In this document: positions 10,121 to 19,216 of the stretch, in pieces
How the letters are laid out: every line of letters starts with the position of its first letter
Position numbering within the stretch: the first letter of the stretch is position 1
Notes under the pieces: model-generated
What the model was told of the DNA's origin: nothing
The model's input: only the letters and a program-made list of their open reading frames with translations
The model's database searches: none
Origin: Baffinella frigidus
Taxonomy: Eukaryota; Cryptophyceae; Cryptomonadales; Baffinellaceae
Direction: 5' to 3'
DNA length: 32,198 bases
NCBI GenBank assembly: GCA_026770585.1
Contig: MU646334.1
Location: forward strand, 120,252-152,449
Made by a program: the position numbers and the translations under genes

Positions 10121-10647
10121 GAGCTTAGACTTCGTTCAGGGTTATCACAAGTCGAAGTCTAAGTCAAGTAACTGCCACTACCCATATAAGGGAGCCACCA
10201 AGGAGCGTCGTTAAAACCCGATGAACCTTTCGGCCCCTCGGTCAACGTATTACTCCCCGATGTCTCCACTTATGCAGAGCACCCCGTTGCGTGGGGCCCC
10301 TGCCTAAGCCACACACAGTTGCCCCGGACTGGGCAAAAATATGTGGACCACTCTCCTTGCGGGCCACTTATGATACCACGCGAGGAGAGCAGAAAAACCC
10401 CTCCACCACCTAGGCCCCCCACGTTGCAGTGCGAGAAAAGCCCTTCTGTGCAGCCTCGGTCACTTATGCTTTGGTGCGGCGGACCGGTACGGTCTGAGCC
10501 GCAACTATTGGACTTTTGGTTGGCGAACCAAAATCTCCGCAAGGGTCTATCATATCATTAGCCCCTTGATCTCGGCACGGCGATCCTTGGAAGAAAGTGG
10601 GCGCGTACTCCACCGACCACTCGGTGGATTCCTGCCCACTCAGGAGG

Positions 10648-11190
10648 ATGGCGGCAACAGACCAAGTGGTGTGCAGCGATGTTAAGTTTGGTCAGCTGGA
10701 TGCGAACGGGCAGATTCGGTCAAGGACGATCTCGCTTCAAGTGCCCCCTCTCTACGAGGAATTCCTGGCCGTGATTCAACAGCACCTCCCGAATGGCCAA
10801 AAGGTGCGTACCGCACCAGGTTCGAGAGGTGCGACGGCAGTGTTTCAAGTGCTTCAGACTTGAATCTTTTGGTAGACACTTTCAGATCTGGATGCTAGCT
10901 CGTCGCTGGTGCACTCGCTCAAACTTGAATGCCCTGGGTGTCAGATCCGCGAGACGACTCGGACAACCAGGGAGATCGTGGCTGACGTGCGCTTGAGTGA
11001 CGGGCGCGTCGTGCATCACGACAATCATTCCATCTTCCGGGCAGAAATTCAGAAGAACACCAGTAGCGGCGGACGAATTCCTTTCTCGTTCAAGGTGGCG
11101 TTGGAATTCGAGGAGAATGTCGGTCCGTGTCCCCGCAGCATCCCCCTACCTACGAAGAGCCATACGGTCTCGACGCAACGCGCAAAATGA
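10648..11190 (+). CDS. Unrecognised two-exon protein with CPGC motif
   Basis: I do not recognise this family. The ATG at 10648 opens a frame with coding-like composition (about 57 codons in exon 1). The frame is then broken by stops near 10861 and resumes in good coding sequence. A 66-nt intron at 10820-10885 (CACCAG|GTTCGA ... CTTTCAG|ATCTGG) restores one frame with matching phase 1; a donor at 10829 with the same phase is an alternative. The product is about 158 residues. Visible features are a predicted alternating beta-type N-terminus, a CPGC pair just after the intron that could bind zinc or form a disulfide, and a second Cys (GPCP) near the end. The stop is at 11188-11190. It lies between dispersed repeats, and its relation to the downstream plus-strand exons is unknown. 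Confidence 0.6.
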
Positions 11191-11602
11191 AAATGTCTGC
11201 CTTGTTACCTGTGTTTGCTCCGGGGAAGGTCATTTCGATTCGTGACGTCGGAACCGGCCGCAGACCATAGGCAACCGTTCTACAACAACGTGTAGTGTGT
11301 GTGAGAACACTAGATCCTTGTGGTACCGAACCCCCCGCAGAGGGTCTTAAAATGTGATTCACGCCGGTCTTGTAATCAATAAATTCTCAAAGGCAACTGT
11401 AACCTCAGATCCCCTTGCGCAGACCCGCCAGCTCCGCTCAAGTTCGCGATCACGTGTGCTGGGATCAGCGCCTGCGCGCCAAGTTGGGATCAGCGCCATC
11501 GCGCCAAAGCCCCGCTGCAGCTGAACGTTTGCTGCGAGATGGTAGCGAGCTACTGTTCTCCCGCCGCTGAAGAACTCCTCCGGTGCGCACCTTTGCCAGC
11601 AG

Positions 11603-11728
11603 CCACCCGAAGTTGACCAGATCGGGATATGTCACCTGTAGTAAATTTCACCAGGACTCAAGACAGAGCTTTTAGTCCTGGTGGAAACAATTAGTCAACT
11701 CCACCCCGATCTGGTTCACTTCGGGTGG
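11603..11728. mobile_element. TIR element, related to 12579-12788
   Basis: CCACCCGAAGTTGACCAGAT at the left is mirrored by ATCTGGTTCACTTCGGGTGG at the right. The inner CACCAGGACT/AGTCCTGGTG forms a second stem. The terminal motif resembles that of the element at 12579-12788. Confidence 0.8.
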
Positions 11729-12036
11729 TTGGTGGTTGCCAGAACACTGCCCCGGTGGGTAATCCCGTGCCTCGGTATGTGCTTTGGCATGCGCCGCAGC
11801 ACGGTTATGCCTTCACGTCTCTCCCTCGACTGAACCTGTGCTTTCTGCGGCCGTGTTATACGATCAATGTCAGAGGTTTCTCTGTCAAACAATCCTGCGC
11901 TTGCGCTGAGAAATGGCGACGCGTCGAACTTCATGTGCCGGGAGTGCTCTCAGCAGTGATGCAGTGGACCCGGGTCTGTTGGATCGTCATTGAAGACCTC
12001 TCTCACTCTGGGCACTCTGGGCACTCTGGGCGGCAG

Positions 12037-13719
12037 AGACGAGAACCTCGGCGCAGGACCTCTGGCGCTGGAGCTGGTGCAGACGGCTGTGGCGATCGAG
12101 GTTTCGACGCGCAACAACGCTCTCGCGAACGGCTTCGACGCCTGGCTCGAGCCTGCAGAGGTGAGAGGTTGGAGGTTAAGGGGGAAAGGCAGGTTTATTA
12201 TGTTGACACACACGACCGCTGCACGCCACGTGGAGAGGTTGGCCGAGACGTAGGGGCACCCTGCAGAGGTTAGAGGTTAGAGGTTTGAACTCTCCGACCG
12301 AATCTCCAACACCTGTTAACTCGTCAGGGCTTGTACTGGTACAAAGCCTGTCCGGATTAGTTACCGCCATGATACACAAGCGTCCCGGTTCGGGCAACGG
12401 TTGGCCTCCCAACGGTTTCCCGACACGTGTCTCTGTTCTACCTGAGTCTGTCTTTGTCGGGACTCACGTTGAGGTAGGGCCTACGCACAGCATGCCAGGT
12501 TGGACGTTTTGAGTGATCAACATGTTGTGGGGAGAGTCGACCGAATTCCAGGGAGGGTGCACCTCTTGACGTTTCATGCCACCAGCAACCCGCAGTGAAC
12601 CAAATCGAGATGGATCCTGGGTGAAAGATTCCCTGGGGGAAAAAGGCTCAGACGTTATCGTGTCCGTGAGCCACCTATTCGCCCCCCGTAGAAAATCCCT
12701 GGTTTCCGAGGGGTTGACTGCCGTAGGGTCCTGGTATCCCAAAAAATCGTTGCACCACCCGGGTTTGGTTTACTTCGGGTTGCTGGTGCTGTGGGTTAAT
12801 CCATCCGCGAAGAGCACGTTTTTTCACGAAAAAGACAGGCTGTGCATGTATTTGTATGGTTTTTACATCTAGTCTAATTCCTTGCCTGCTACAAAACGTT
12901 TCCTTCGCGATTTGATCGGACAGTACCGTTGAGAGGCCAACCGTTGCCCGAACCGGGACGCTTGTGTATCATGGCGGTAACTAATCCGGACAGGCTTTGT
13001 ACCAGTACAAGCCCTGACGAGTTAACAGTTGTTGGAGACTCGCTGCAATGTGGCAGGTGCCGGAGAGAGATTGGTAATTTATTGCCAAACAACCAGCGTC
13101 AGCACAGCACACGCCTTACGCATTGTACTACATACAGTATCGCTCTTACACAAGCTTTTCCCGGATGGATTCCATCTTCACCTCCGAAGCAGGCGACAGA
13201 TGAGAAGGCGTTCCAGAGTCTGCACGCGTGGATGAAAACCGGGCAGTTAGGCCTACGGTTTTGCCTACGGTAGGCTGTAGGGTCCCTAGGACCTAATGTT
13301 CATAGGACCCCCCCCAGCCCCCTACGGCCTACCGTAGGCAATACCGTAGGCTCAACTCCCCGGTTTTCAGGACCTTATCCTATGAAATGTGGCAGGTGAC
13401 GGACGAGAAGGCGTTCCAGAGTCTGCATGCGTGGATGAACGCCACGGAGCGCCTCCGAGCCGAGCACTTCCTCATGTTTTCGGGGAGCTTCAAAGGCACG
13501 AACCTGCAGATGTTCTTCGTCCCCTTCACTGCTCTCGAGACCGGGTCCTCGAAACTGCGGTTGGGGGTCTTCATGAAACCAGCCGTCGAGGTCGTCGAGG
13601 GGCGCACGTTCTGGACCAAGTATACCACGGGTGCGAGGGAGGCGGCAGCGGCGCTGCAGCACATGACTGACAAGGCGAAAACCCTGGTGCGTTCCGATTT
13701 CATCTCGGAAGATAGCTGA
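12037..13719 (+). CDS. Unrecognised helical protein, two exons joined in phase
   Basis: Exon 1 (12037-12160) has an acceptor CTGGGCGGCAG and a strong donor GCAGAG|GTGAGA. It encodes about 41 residues, amphipathic and helix-like. Exon 2 begins at 13396 after ATGTGGCAG| and continues about 108 codons to a stop at 13719. Both junctions are phase 0, and the joined sequence reads smoothly (WLEPAE then VTDEKAFQ). The family is not recognised. I see no membrane segment; exon 2 is mixed hydrophobic/charged with AREAAAALQHM near the end. The intron holds a 736-bp inverted-repeat element, a family L element, a truncated copy of the exon 2 start (about 13188-13237) and a family D element. The stop codon lies inside a TIR element that starts at 13707, so the natural C-terminus may have been lost or an exon end may lie before it. 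Further exons probably lie upstream. Confidence 0.6.
12303..13038. mobile_element. 736-bp element with 114-bp near-perfect TIRs
   Basis: 12303-12416 and 12925-13038 are inverted copies that differ at only a few positions; both contain ACTCGTCAGGGCTTGTACTG or its complement. The long, nearly identical arms suggest a recent event. A separate TIR element (12579-12788) is nested inside. The interior has no transposase frame. Confidence 0.85.
12579..12788. mobile_element. Nested TIR element, 210 bp
   Basis: CCACCAGCAACCCGCAGTGA at the left is mirrored by TTACTTCGGGTTGCTGGTG at the right. The termini resemble the 11603-11728 element (ACCAGATCGGG versus ACCAAATCGAG). Confidence 0.75.
13058..13187 (-). 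mobile_element. Family L element in an intron
   Basis: In reverse complement it matches 20172-20297 and 24881-25020: CCATCCGG near one end, then GCGCTGACGCTGGTTGTTTG-like sequence and GGCAATAAATTACC, ending at CAATCTCTCT. Possible target duplications are GGCAGGTG (13052-13056 region) and AGCAGGCG (13187-13194 region). Confidence 0.65.
13234..13373. mobile_element. Family D TIR element, copy 1
   Basis: It runs from GAAAACCGGGCAGTTAGG to ACTCCCCGGTTTTCAGGAC, with inner arms GCCTACGGTTTTGCCTACGG and the mirrored GCCTACCGTAGGCAATACC. It interrupts a truncated copy of an exon start (13188-13237) whose intact version begins at 13396. Confidence 0.85.
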
Positions 13720-13838
13720 ATCAGTTCCGTTTCAATAGGAGGTCGAACAGGAGAAATTAGTTAGGGCATAGTAAATTCAATTGGGCCTCCTAATAAGGTG
13801 AAAATGCTAATTAGGAACCTGATTCAGTTATCTTTCGA
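13707..13838. mobile_element. TIR element that supplies a stop codon to an ORF
   Basis: CGGAAGATAGCTGAATCAGT at the left is mirrored by CTGATTCAGTTATCTTTCG at the right. The 12037-13719 frame runs into its left arm and ends at the TGA inside it. Confidence 0.8.
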
Positions 13839-13975
13839 GGTGAGATTATGCCGAAAGCCTGAGGGCAGAGGGACTGGGGACCTTTCTTCTGTGCTTGGAT
13901 TTCCGGCAACCTTGTAACGCATCACACCAAGACCGTCTTGGCACTAGGAAGTTGAGCCTGAGCTCACACACGTTG

Positions 13976-14187
13976 CTTGCCGACGACCGCGCGGTCACGA
14001 GAGAGAGAGAGCGGTCACGAGAGCGAGAGAGCGAGAGCGAGAGAGCGAGCGAGAGAGAGAGAGAGTGTGTGTGTGTGTGAGAGAGCGATAGAGAGAGAGA
14101 ACGAGAGTGAGAGAGCGAGAGAGAGAGAGAGAGAGCGAGCGTGCGAGCGAGCGAGAGAGTTCTTTATTGACAACCAACCTGTCCGTC
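13976..14187 (+). pseudogene. Fragment of HAD-like gene: exon tail, GA intron, exon head
   Basis: GACGACCGCGCG (motif IV end of the HAD exon 2, compare 15140-15151) is followed by a GA-rich tract. Then comes TTCTTTATTGACAACCAACC, which matches the exon 3 start at 15378-15398 (FIDNQPV versus FIDKQLV). This reproduces the exon 2/intron/exon 3 junction of the downstream gene in miniature, just upstream of that gene's exon 1. It is best read as a partial duplicate. Confidence 0.65.
13998..14162. repeat. GA/GAGC microsatellite
   Basis: A long purine-rich GAGA/GAGC/GTGT tract. The Arg/Glu and Ser/Leu-rich frames that cross it on both strands are translated simple sequence. Confidence 0.9.
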
Positions 14188-14200
14188 GACCGTGGAACAG

Positions 14201-15156
14201 ATCAAGAACGGGAAACTTCCCGTGGCCTTCGATCTAGACGGGGTGCTCATCTCCTCCGACCGGGACGACACCAACACCTTCCGTGCACGACCAAAGGCGA
14301 AGCAGGAGCTCAATAAGCTCAAGGAAGCTGGCTGCTTGCTCGGCATCTGCAGCTCGGCGTGTCAAGGGCACGTAGACAAGGTGCCCAACCAGCAACCCGT
14401 AGCAACTTTTGCCAGATCCTTGCAAGACCCGGGAATGTTTTTTATGGAGACTCCTGTGCGAATTCCTGCACGTGTTGCTGCTGTGCGGACAGCATGTTTC
14501 GGAAACCATTACCCCGGACCTGGCCTGAAGGAAAACACGCGAGCCTGTCGAAGCTCGGCGTTGAAACCTTGGAACTAAGACTTGCTTGGGATCCGCAGTA
14601 ACGAGCGGACCACTTCCATGGGGTCTTCGAAGACCCTGCGCCCTGCACCCTGCACCTTGCACCCTGCACCCGGCACCCTGCACCCTGCACCTTGCACCCT
14701 GCACCCTGCACCCTGCACCCTGCACCCTGCACCCTGCACCCTACACCCTACACCCTACACCCTACACCCTACTCCAGAGCCTGTTGAAGCTTGGCGTTGA
14801 AACCTTGGAACTAAGACTTGCTCGGGCTCCTTGTACATCGCAGCAACGAGCGGACCGCTTCCACGGGATCTTCGACAACGCCCGGTTTTGGGGAGAGGAC
14901 GTGCAAAGGACGAACCGAAGCATGTCACCGGGTCAGTAATCACCATTTAGTACCATGCAACGAACCGTTGCGTCCTGAAATTCTCGTTTACGACCTGCCG
15001 TGGGCAGCAACGAGCGGACCACTTCCACGGGGTGTTCGACGACGCACGGTGCGTGGGGATCGATGTGCTGGTGAGCGACGATAGGAAGAAGACGTTCGAG
15101 ACTGTCTTCCCGGAGTACGGTGACCTCTGCATCGGCGTCGACGACCGCGCGGTGAG

Positions 15157-15187
<31 letters not shown>

Positions 15188-15413
15188 CGAGCAAGAGAGA
15201 GAGCGCGAGCGAGAGACAGAGAGAGAGAGAGAGAGCGCGCGCGCGAGCGAGAGCGAAAGAGAGCGAGCGAGAGGGAGAGAGACAGACAGAGCGAGAGAGA
15301 GAGAGAGAGACAGACAGAGCGAGAGCGAGAGAGAGCGAGCGAGCGAGAGAGAGAGAGCGCGCGAGAGAGAGAACGAGCTCTTTATTGACAAGCAACTGGT
15401 CCGGTTCCGGTGA
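14201..15413 (+). CDS. HAD-fold phosphatase-like protein (three or more exons)
   Basis: Exon 1 (14201-14380, 60 codons) has HAD motif I, FDLDGV, with Asp at residues 11 and 13, and a motif II-like GICSS at 48-52. Exon 2 (15008-15151, 48 codons) has a Lys pair (DRKKTF) suitable for motif III and an acidic GVDDR suitable for motif IV. Exon 3 begins AACGAG or CTCTTT near 15372-15378 and reads FIDKQLVRF to a TGA at 15411. All junctions are phase 0: GACAAG|GTGCCC, GGGCAG|CAACGA, GCGCG|GTGAGG. Members of this superfamily use the first Asp as nucleophile on phosphate substrates; the substrate is unknown here. The start codon is not clear, because CAG precedes 14201 and an upstream exon is likely. 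A donor at 15410 could instead splice to 15488 in phase and extend the protein. Intron 1 carries two truncated copies of the exon 2 start and a telomere-like tract; intron 2 is a GA microsatellite. Confidence 0.65.
14603..14930 (+). repeat. Two truncated copies of HAD exon 2 start within intron 1
   Basis: CCGCAG|TAACGAGCGGACC (about 14597-14632) and ATCGCAG|CAACGAGCGGACC (about 14837-14895) repeat the acceptor and first codons of exon 2 at 15008. A preceding block (GGCGTTGAAACCTTGGAACT) is also repeated at 14558 and 14791. The second copy runs about 45 bp before diverging (FHGIFDNAR versus FHGVFDDAR). Confidence 0.85.
14636..14772. repeat. Telomere-derived CACCCTG/CACCCTA tract in intron
   Basis: Nearly twenty heptamers, CACCCTG grading to CACCCTA, lie between the two truncated copies of HAD exon 2. 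The Cys/Pro/Ala-rich frames crossing it are artefacts. Confidence 0.9.
15157..15371. repeat. GA/GAGC/GACA microsatellite forming HAD intron 2
   Basis: A 215-bp purine-rich tract starts just after the donor GTGAGG and runs to the acceptor region GAGAACGAG|CTC. The intron therefore lacks a normal polypyrimidine tract on the sense strand. Confidence 0.85.
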
Positions 15414-15479
15414 ATCACCACAACGATTTCGCGGGCCGGTCGTGTGCCATTGGAGTTTTGAATCCCCTTTTCTCGGTAG

Positions 15480-16520
15480 GTCACGAGCGACACAGACTGG
15501 GACAAGGCCCAAGTCGACCGTGTCATCACCATCGGCAACTACCACTTCAGGACGTGTCCTCCGGAGGCGGCTTTCTTCGAGTTCGAGACTGTTGCGCAGC
15601 TCATTTTGACCATCAAGGGCGAGTTCCTCAAGCAGTTCGACCCATGCGGGGGCTGCTGGGTTGCCGACCCTGCTTCACCTAAGCATTTTCGGCCCCTGAA
15701 AGTGGTATGGGCCCCTCCCATGCTGCCACATTTTTTGGGGGGGCATCTTTTGACCCCCCATCAAAAGATGCACCAGCTTCATGGGGTTTGATCGCCTAAC
15801 CAAGGGGAAGGAGTTGTGCAAAGAAAGGTCTGTACTTGTAGTGTTGGTCTATGCATCTGGGTCTTTTTGCGTTCCTGTTAGAGTGGTTCCTGCAACTCTT
15901 GTTTGATTTCGAGGTTTCGAGGTTTCGAGGTTTCGAGGTTTCGAGGTGTCGGGGTTATTTGCACTAGTAATAACAACAAACCCACACCACTTTGATTTCC
16001 TGCGAGAAATATCCTCGAAACTTTCACCCGTGGAAACCCCGAAATCAGACAAGAACTGCCGTCACCGCTCTACACGACGTTTTCCTTAGTCAAGCAATCG
16101 GGCACTTGAACTGCCGGTGCAATGCGTGCAGGTTGTCAGCGACGAGTTCAAAACGATGCAAGTGCATCAGACGCGTAAAATGATCCATAATTATGGGCTG
16201 AAGGCGGGGGAATGCCGAGTACTGCGCGCCATGTCTTCGAAAGGTACTCCACACAGCGGGCTACGAAGGGATTTTCGGCCCAAATCGGGCCGACTTTCCG
16301 TTACCTTATCCGCAGGAACCCTCCTATGTCCCTACGGGTTGCCTACCACAGGGTTCTAGGTCTTATCGCTTAGGGGTTATTCGAAATCCTTTCGAGGTCC
16401 ACTGTGTGTCCTCGGCCAGAAATCTTCCCATGAAAATGATGGAGCCAGAATCGCAACACGCAAAACTTGAGATCGCGCTCGAGAAGCTGATTCCGGCATG
16501 CGAGCACGTTCATAGGCTAA
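15480..16520 (+). CDS. Unrecognised exons, possibly continuing the HAD-like gene
   Basis: Three coding-like blocks follow. The first, 15480/15488-15704, has acceptor CTCGGTAG| or CACGAG| and a possible donor GTG|GTATGG. It encodes about 70 residues with a Cys-rich CGGC motif (FDPCGGCW) and a hydrophobic AQLILTIKG stretch. The second, 16132-16243, has acceptor GCGTGCAG| and donor CGAAAG|GTACTC and encodes 37 residues. The third starts near 16449 (GAGCCAG|AATCG) and encodes a helical LEIALEKLIPACEH segment until it meets the family D element at 16521. The phases agree through these three blocks (0, then 1 to 2). They also agree with a junction from the HAD gene at 15409 to 15488 (phase 2 to 1). 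Whether they are one gene with the HAD domain is my inference. I recognise no family. Confidence 0.45.
16250..16408. mobile_element. Family E TIR element, copy 1
   Basis: It begins CACACAGCGGGCTACGAAGG and ends TTCGAGGTCCACTGTGTG. It shares CCTTATCCGYAGGAACC, TATGTCCCTACGG and AGGTCTTRTCGCTT with the copy at 29473-29632. It sits 6 bp after a splice donor (16244). Confidence 0.85.
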
Positions 16521-16667
16521 CGTCCTGCAAACCGGGTAGTTGAGCCTACGGTATTGCCTACGTAGGCCGTAGGTGCCTAGAGGGGGTCCTTCGAAACATT
16601 AGATCCTAGGAGCCCTACGGCCTACCGTAGGCAATACCGTAGGCCTAACTACCCGGTTTTCAGGACG
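16521..16667. mobile_element. Family D TIR element, copy 2
   Basis: It begins CGTCCTGCAAACCGGGTAG and ends CTACCCGGTTTTCAGGACG, with inner arms carrying GCCTACGGTATTGCC-like sequence mirrored. This is the most complete family D copy, 147 bp. Confidence 0.9.
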
Positions 16668-16740
16668 CCACCCTATTAATTTGTGCCACCTGCTTTCACA
16701 TGGAGTTTGCCACCTGATTTCATCGCATGGGTTTTCAGGA

Positions 16741-16960
16741 AACAGCCTGGCGGGATCGACGGCAGGCTCACCTACCGGGTCGCGTCGCGGTCTGTGCCCT
16801 CATTGTTGCTGTCGAGGTTCCCAAGCTGCCTGCGCTCCACGCCCTGTTCCGAAAATGTTCTTGTGCATCAAACTTGCGTGTTCACGATTCGAGACCTGTC
16901 ACGTCGAAACTTTGAGGGGAAGGAAGCATGCTGGACCAAGAATGTTCTTGCGCTAAAGCC
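16741..16960 (+). other. Possible exon, frame uncertain
   Basis: A good acceptor (GGGTTTTCAG|GAAACAG) is followed by about 200 bp of GC-rich, coding-like sequence open in all three forward frames. One frame begins KQPGGIDGRLTYRVASR with strong third-position GC, while another looks better after about 16800. This could be a real exon with a frameshift or a decayed one. I cannot choose. Confidence 0.3.
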
Positions 16961-17280
16961 TTTTTCGTGAGCCCTGCACCCTGCCCAAGGCTCGTAGCCA
17001 CCATCCCTCTTTGTCTTCTGATGGTTGACCGTAGGTCTCAACCTGTTGGGTGAAGTTTCACTGCAGTCGCGAAAAGTCCTGTCTCTAATCATGTCTCTGG
17101 TCCCAACCTTGACGTGAACATTCCTAGATGTCAGCTCCCAAGTTGTTACCGTGCGACCGCACAGAACCAGACAGCATCAAAACCAGCGTTGTCTTCGATT
17201 ATGTCGTGCAACGACACCAGCACCGATTGTGTACCTTGCCGCCCGCCCTCCTGAGACCGCATCTGCCCCGATCCTCTGTA

Positions 17281-17560
17281 CAGGAAGGGGGCTTGACGTG
17301 ATCCGAAAGGAAGCATGGCCTTTCTACAGAACAAGTTCCGGTTTCCGCCTATGGTGGAAGTTAAAAGAACCTAACGGACCTAAAGGACCCCCACTCCCTC
17401 GACCAGGGTCGCCATCCCCCCCGCCGACGGGTCGTGAGATGTCCCCTCCGCCAAACCGTTCACAGAGCCCAGCTGGAGGGAAGTCGCCTGCTCCTGCGGG
17501 GAACAGTCACTCCAACTCTCCGAGCAACACCTCCGGAGGCGTGGTATCCACCAGCTACCC
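17281..17560 (+). pseudogene. PIN-gene-related fragment with proline-rich tail
   Basis: GLDVIRKEAWPFYRTSSG (from about 17290) matches GLDVIRKETWPFYRTSSG in the PIN gene at about 20797, and the DNA identity continues for about 110 bp. It then continues in frame into a Pro/Ser-rich segment (PRPGSPSPPP, SPAGGKSPAPAG) ending in a stop at 17564. No PIN catalytic segment lies just upstream. It is either an exon of a paralogue or a stranded partial duplicate. Confidence 0.5.
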
Positions 17561-17945
17561 GTAGCAGCTTATAACCGGGTCGGGAACTGTAGTAATATTC
17601 AGCCAAACTAAGGATATCTCCTTGGATCTCCCCGTTAGCAATTCCAAGGACCCTAGGGCCTCCTACCGTAGAGTCGTACACAATGCGGGGGACAGTCGCT
17701 CGGAGTCTCCGACCAACACGTCTGCCTCCGGAGGAGCGGTATTCATATGCTATCGTCCTGAAAACTGGGTGGGCAAGCCTACGGTATTGCCTACGGTAGG
17801 CCGTAGGGGCCTAGGGGGGGTCCTATGAAACATTAGGTCCTCAGGGCCCCTAAAAGGGGCAGGCGACTCCCCCGGAGCTGGACGAAAGGAACAGTCGTTT
17901 CGAGTCTCCGACAAACACGTCAGCCTTGGGAGGCGTGGTATGCCA
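17495..17945 (+). repeat. Three copies of an exon tail plus donor
   Basis: A unit coding roughly SPxNTSxxGGVV and ending GGAGGCGTG|GTATCC recurs at about 17497-17549, 17684-17748 and 17886-17940. The ends are GTG|GTATCC, GCG|GTATTC and GTG|GTATGC. A family D element follows the second copy and a family G element follows the third. Confidence 0.7.
17754..17850. mobile_element. Family D element, half copy (copy 3)
   Basis: It starts CGTCCTGAAAACTGGGTGGG and includes GCCTACGGTATTGCCTACGG, the AAACATTAGGTCCT centre and then diverges; the right arm is missing. Confidence 0.8.
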
Positions 17946-18126
17946 CTCGAGAATGCTGGAAGGTCCTATTTACATGTGGGGTTGTAAATATTTGTAGCAG
18001 GATAACGTAAGTAACCTCGTGACTGTGCTAAATTTGTAGAGCTACCTGACCAACCTCGCGAAAGTTACTACACACATGCCCACTTGTAAAAGAAAACGTT
18101 TGTAAATAGGCCCTTCTAGCATTCTG
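17946..18126. mobile_element. Family G TIR element, copy 1
   Basis: CTCGAGAATGCTGGAAGGTC at the left is mirrored by AATAGGCCCTTCTAGCATTCT at the right. It is about 180 bp and matches 23697-23875 along most of its length. Confidence 0.85.
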
Positions 18127-18328
18127 GTGTGGTGTGGCACGTGTCCGACTGAGCAACGATTCCTCTCGCAAAGAGAGACCTGCGACGGTTGACTGAACCA
18201 GGGAGGTTTGGTACCAGGGCGGTAACTGCACCCGGCAGGATGGGTTCACGCGAAACTTTTGATTGGTCAACTGTCGTGGGCTGCTCTTTTTGATTCCCGT
18301 GTCGTGTCGTTACTTGTGGATTTTCGTT

Positions 18329-18346
18329 GCGGTAATTAGTTACCGC
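18329..18346. repeat. 18-bp palindrome
   Basis: GCGGTAATTAGTTACCGC is nearly perfectly self-complementary (stem GCGGTAA). I see no associated gene. Confidence 0.6.
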
Positions 18347-18401
18347 AACTGATGGAAACTTTGCTGGGAACTCCAATTGCTCTCCATTTGTTGGAAAGAT
18401 A

Positions 18402-18992
18402 ACCCTGAACCCTTCACCCTGAACCCTGCACCCTAAACCCTAAACCCTAAACCCTAAACCCTAAACCCTCAGCTCTAAACCCTAAACCCTGTACCCTAAA
18501 CCCTGAATCCTGAACCCTAAACCCTAACCCCTAAACCCTGAATCCTGCACCCTAAACCCTGAACCCTCAACCCTGAACCTTAAACCCTGAACCCTGAACC
18601 CTGAACCCTGAACCCTAAAACCTTGAACCCTAAACTCTAAACCCTGAACCCTGAACCCTGAACCCTGAACCCTAAACCCTGAACTCTACACCCTAAACCC
18701 GAACCCCCACACCCTGAACCCTGAACCCTGAACTCTTAACCCTTAACCCTAAACACTTATTTCTAACCCCTAAAACCTCAACCCTAAACCCTAAACCTAA
18801 ACCCTAAACCCTAAATCCTAAACCCTAACTCCCAAACCCTGCACCCTGCACCCTAAACCCTAAACCTTTAATTTTCATCCCTCAACCATCAACCCTCAAC
18901 CATCAACCCTCAACCCTCAACCCTCAACCCTCGACCCTCAACCCTCAACCCTCAACCCTCACCCCTCATACCTCAACCCTCACCCCTGTCCC

Positions 18993-19030
<38 letters not shown>

Positions 19031-19032
19031 CC
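18402..19032. repeat. Degenerate telomere-like array (C-strand)
   Basis: About 630 bp of CCCTAAA, CCCTGAA and CCCTCAA units, grading into a homogeneous CAACCCT block near 18880-19030. Confidence 0.9.
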
Positions 19033-19216
19033 TCCCCCCCCCGCAGGGACACAAGCGCACATCAGCATCCCCCCCCATCGACAATCGTGGTGGGAAGCGG
19101 CAGAGCTCCCTGTCAGCGATCAGTGAGAGTGCAATCAGCCTCTCTCCTCCGCCTGCGCAGACGCGCCTCCGGTCCAACCTTCCTGCGAACAACTACACCA
19201 TCACGTATCCGCCCCC

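Noticed and set aside
11725-12273. 182-codon plus-strand frame
   Set aside because: Its second half is out of frame with the well-supported exon 12037-12160, and it runs into Arg-rich shadow sequence.
14582-14939. Open frames rich in Cys, Pro, Ala, His, Thr
   Set aside because: They are translations of the CACCCTG telomere-derived tract; heptamers stay open in several frames because they lack stops.
14988-15545. Ser/Leu- and Arg/Glu-rich frames on both strands
   Set aside because: They arise from the GA/CT microsatellite and would not be expected to encode a real protein.
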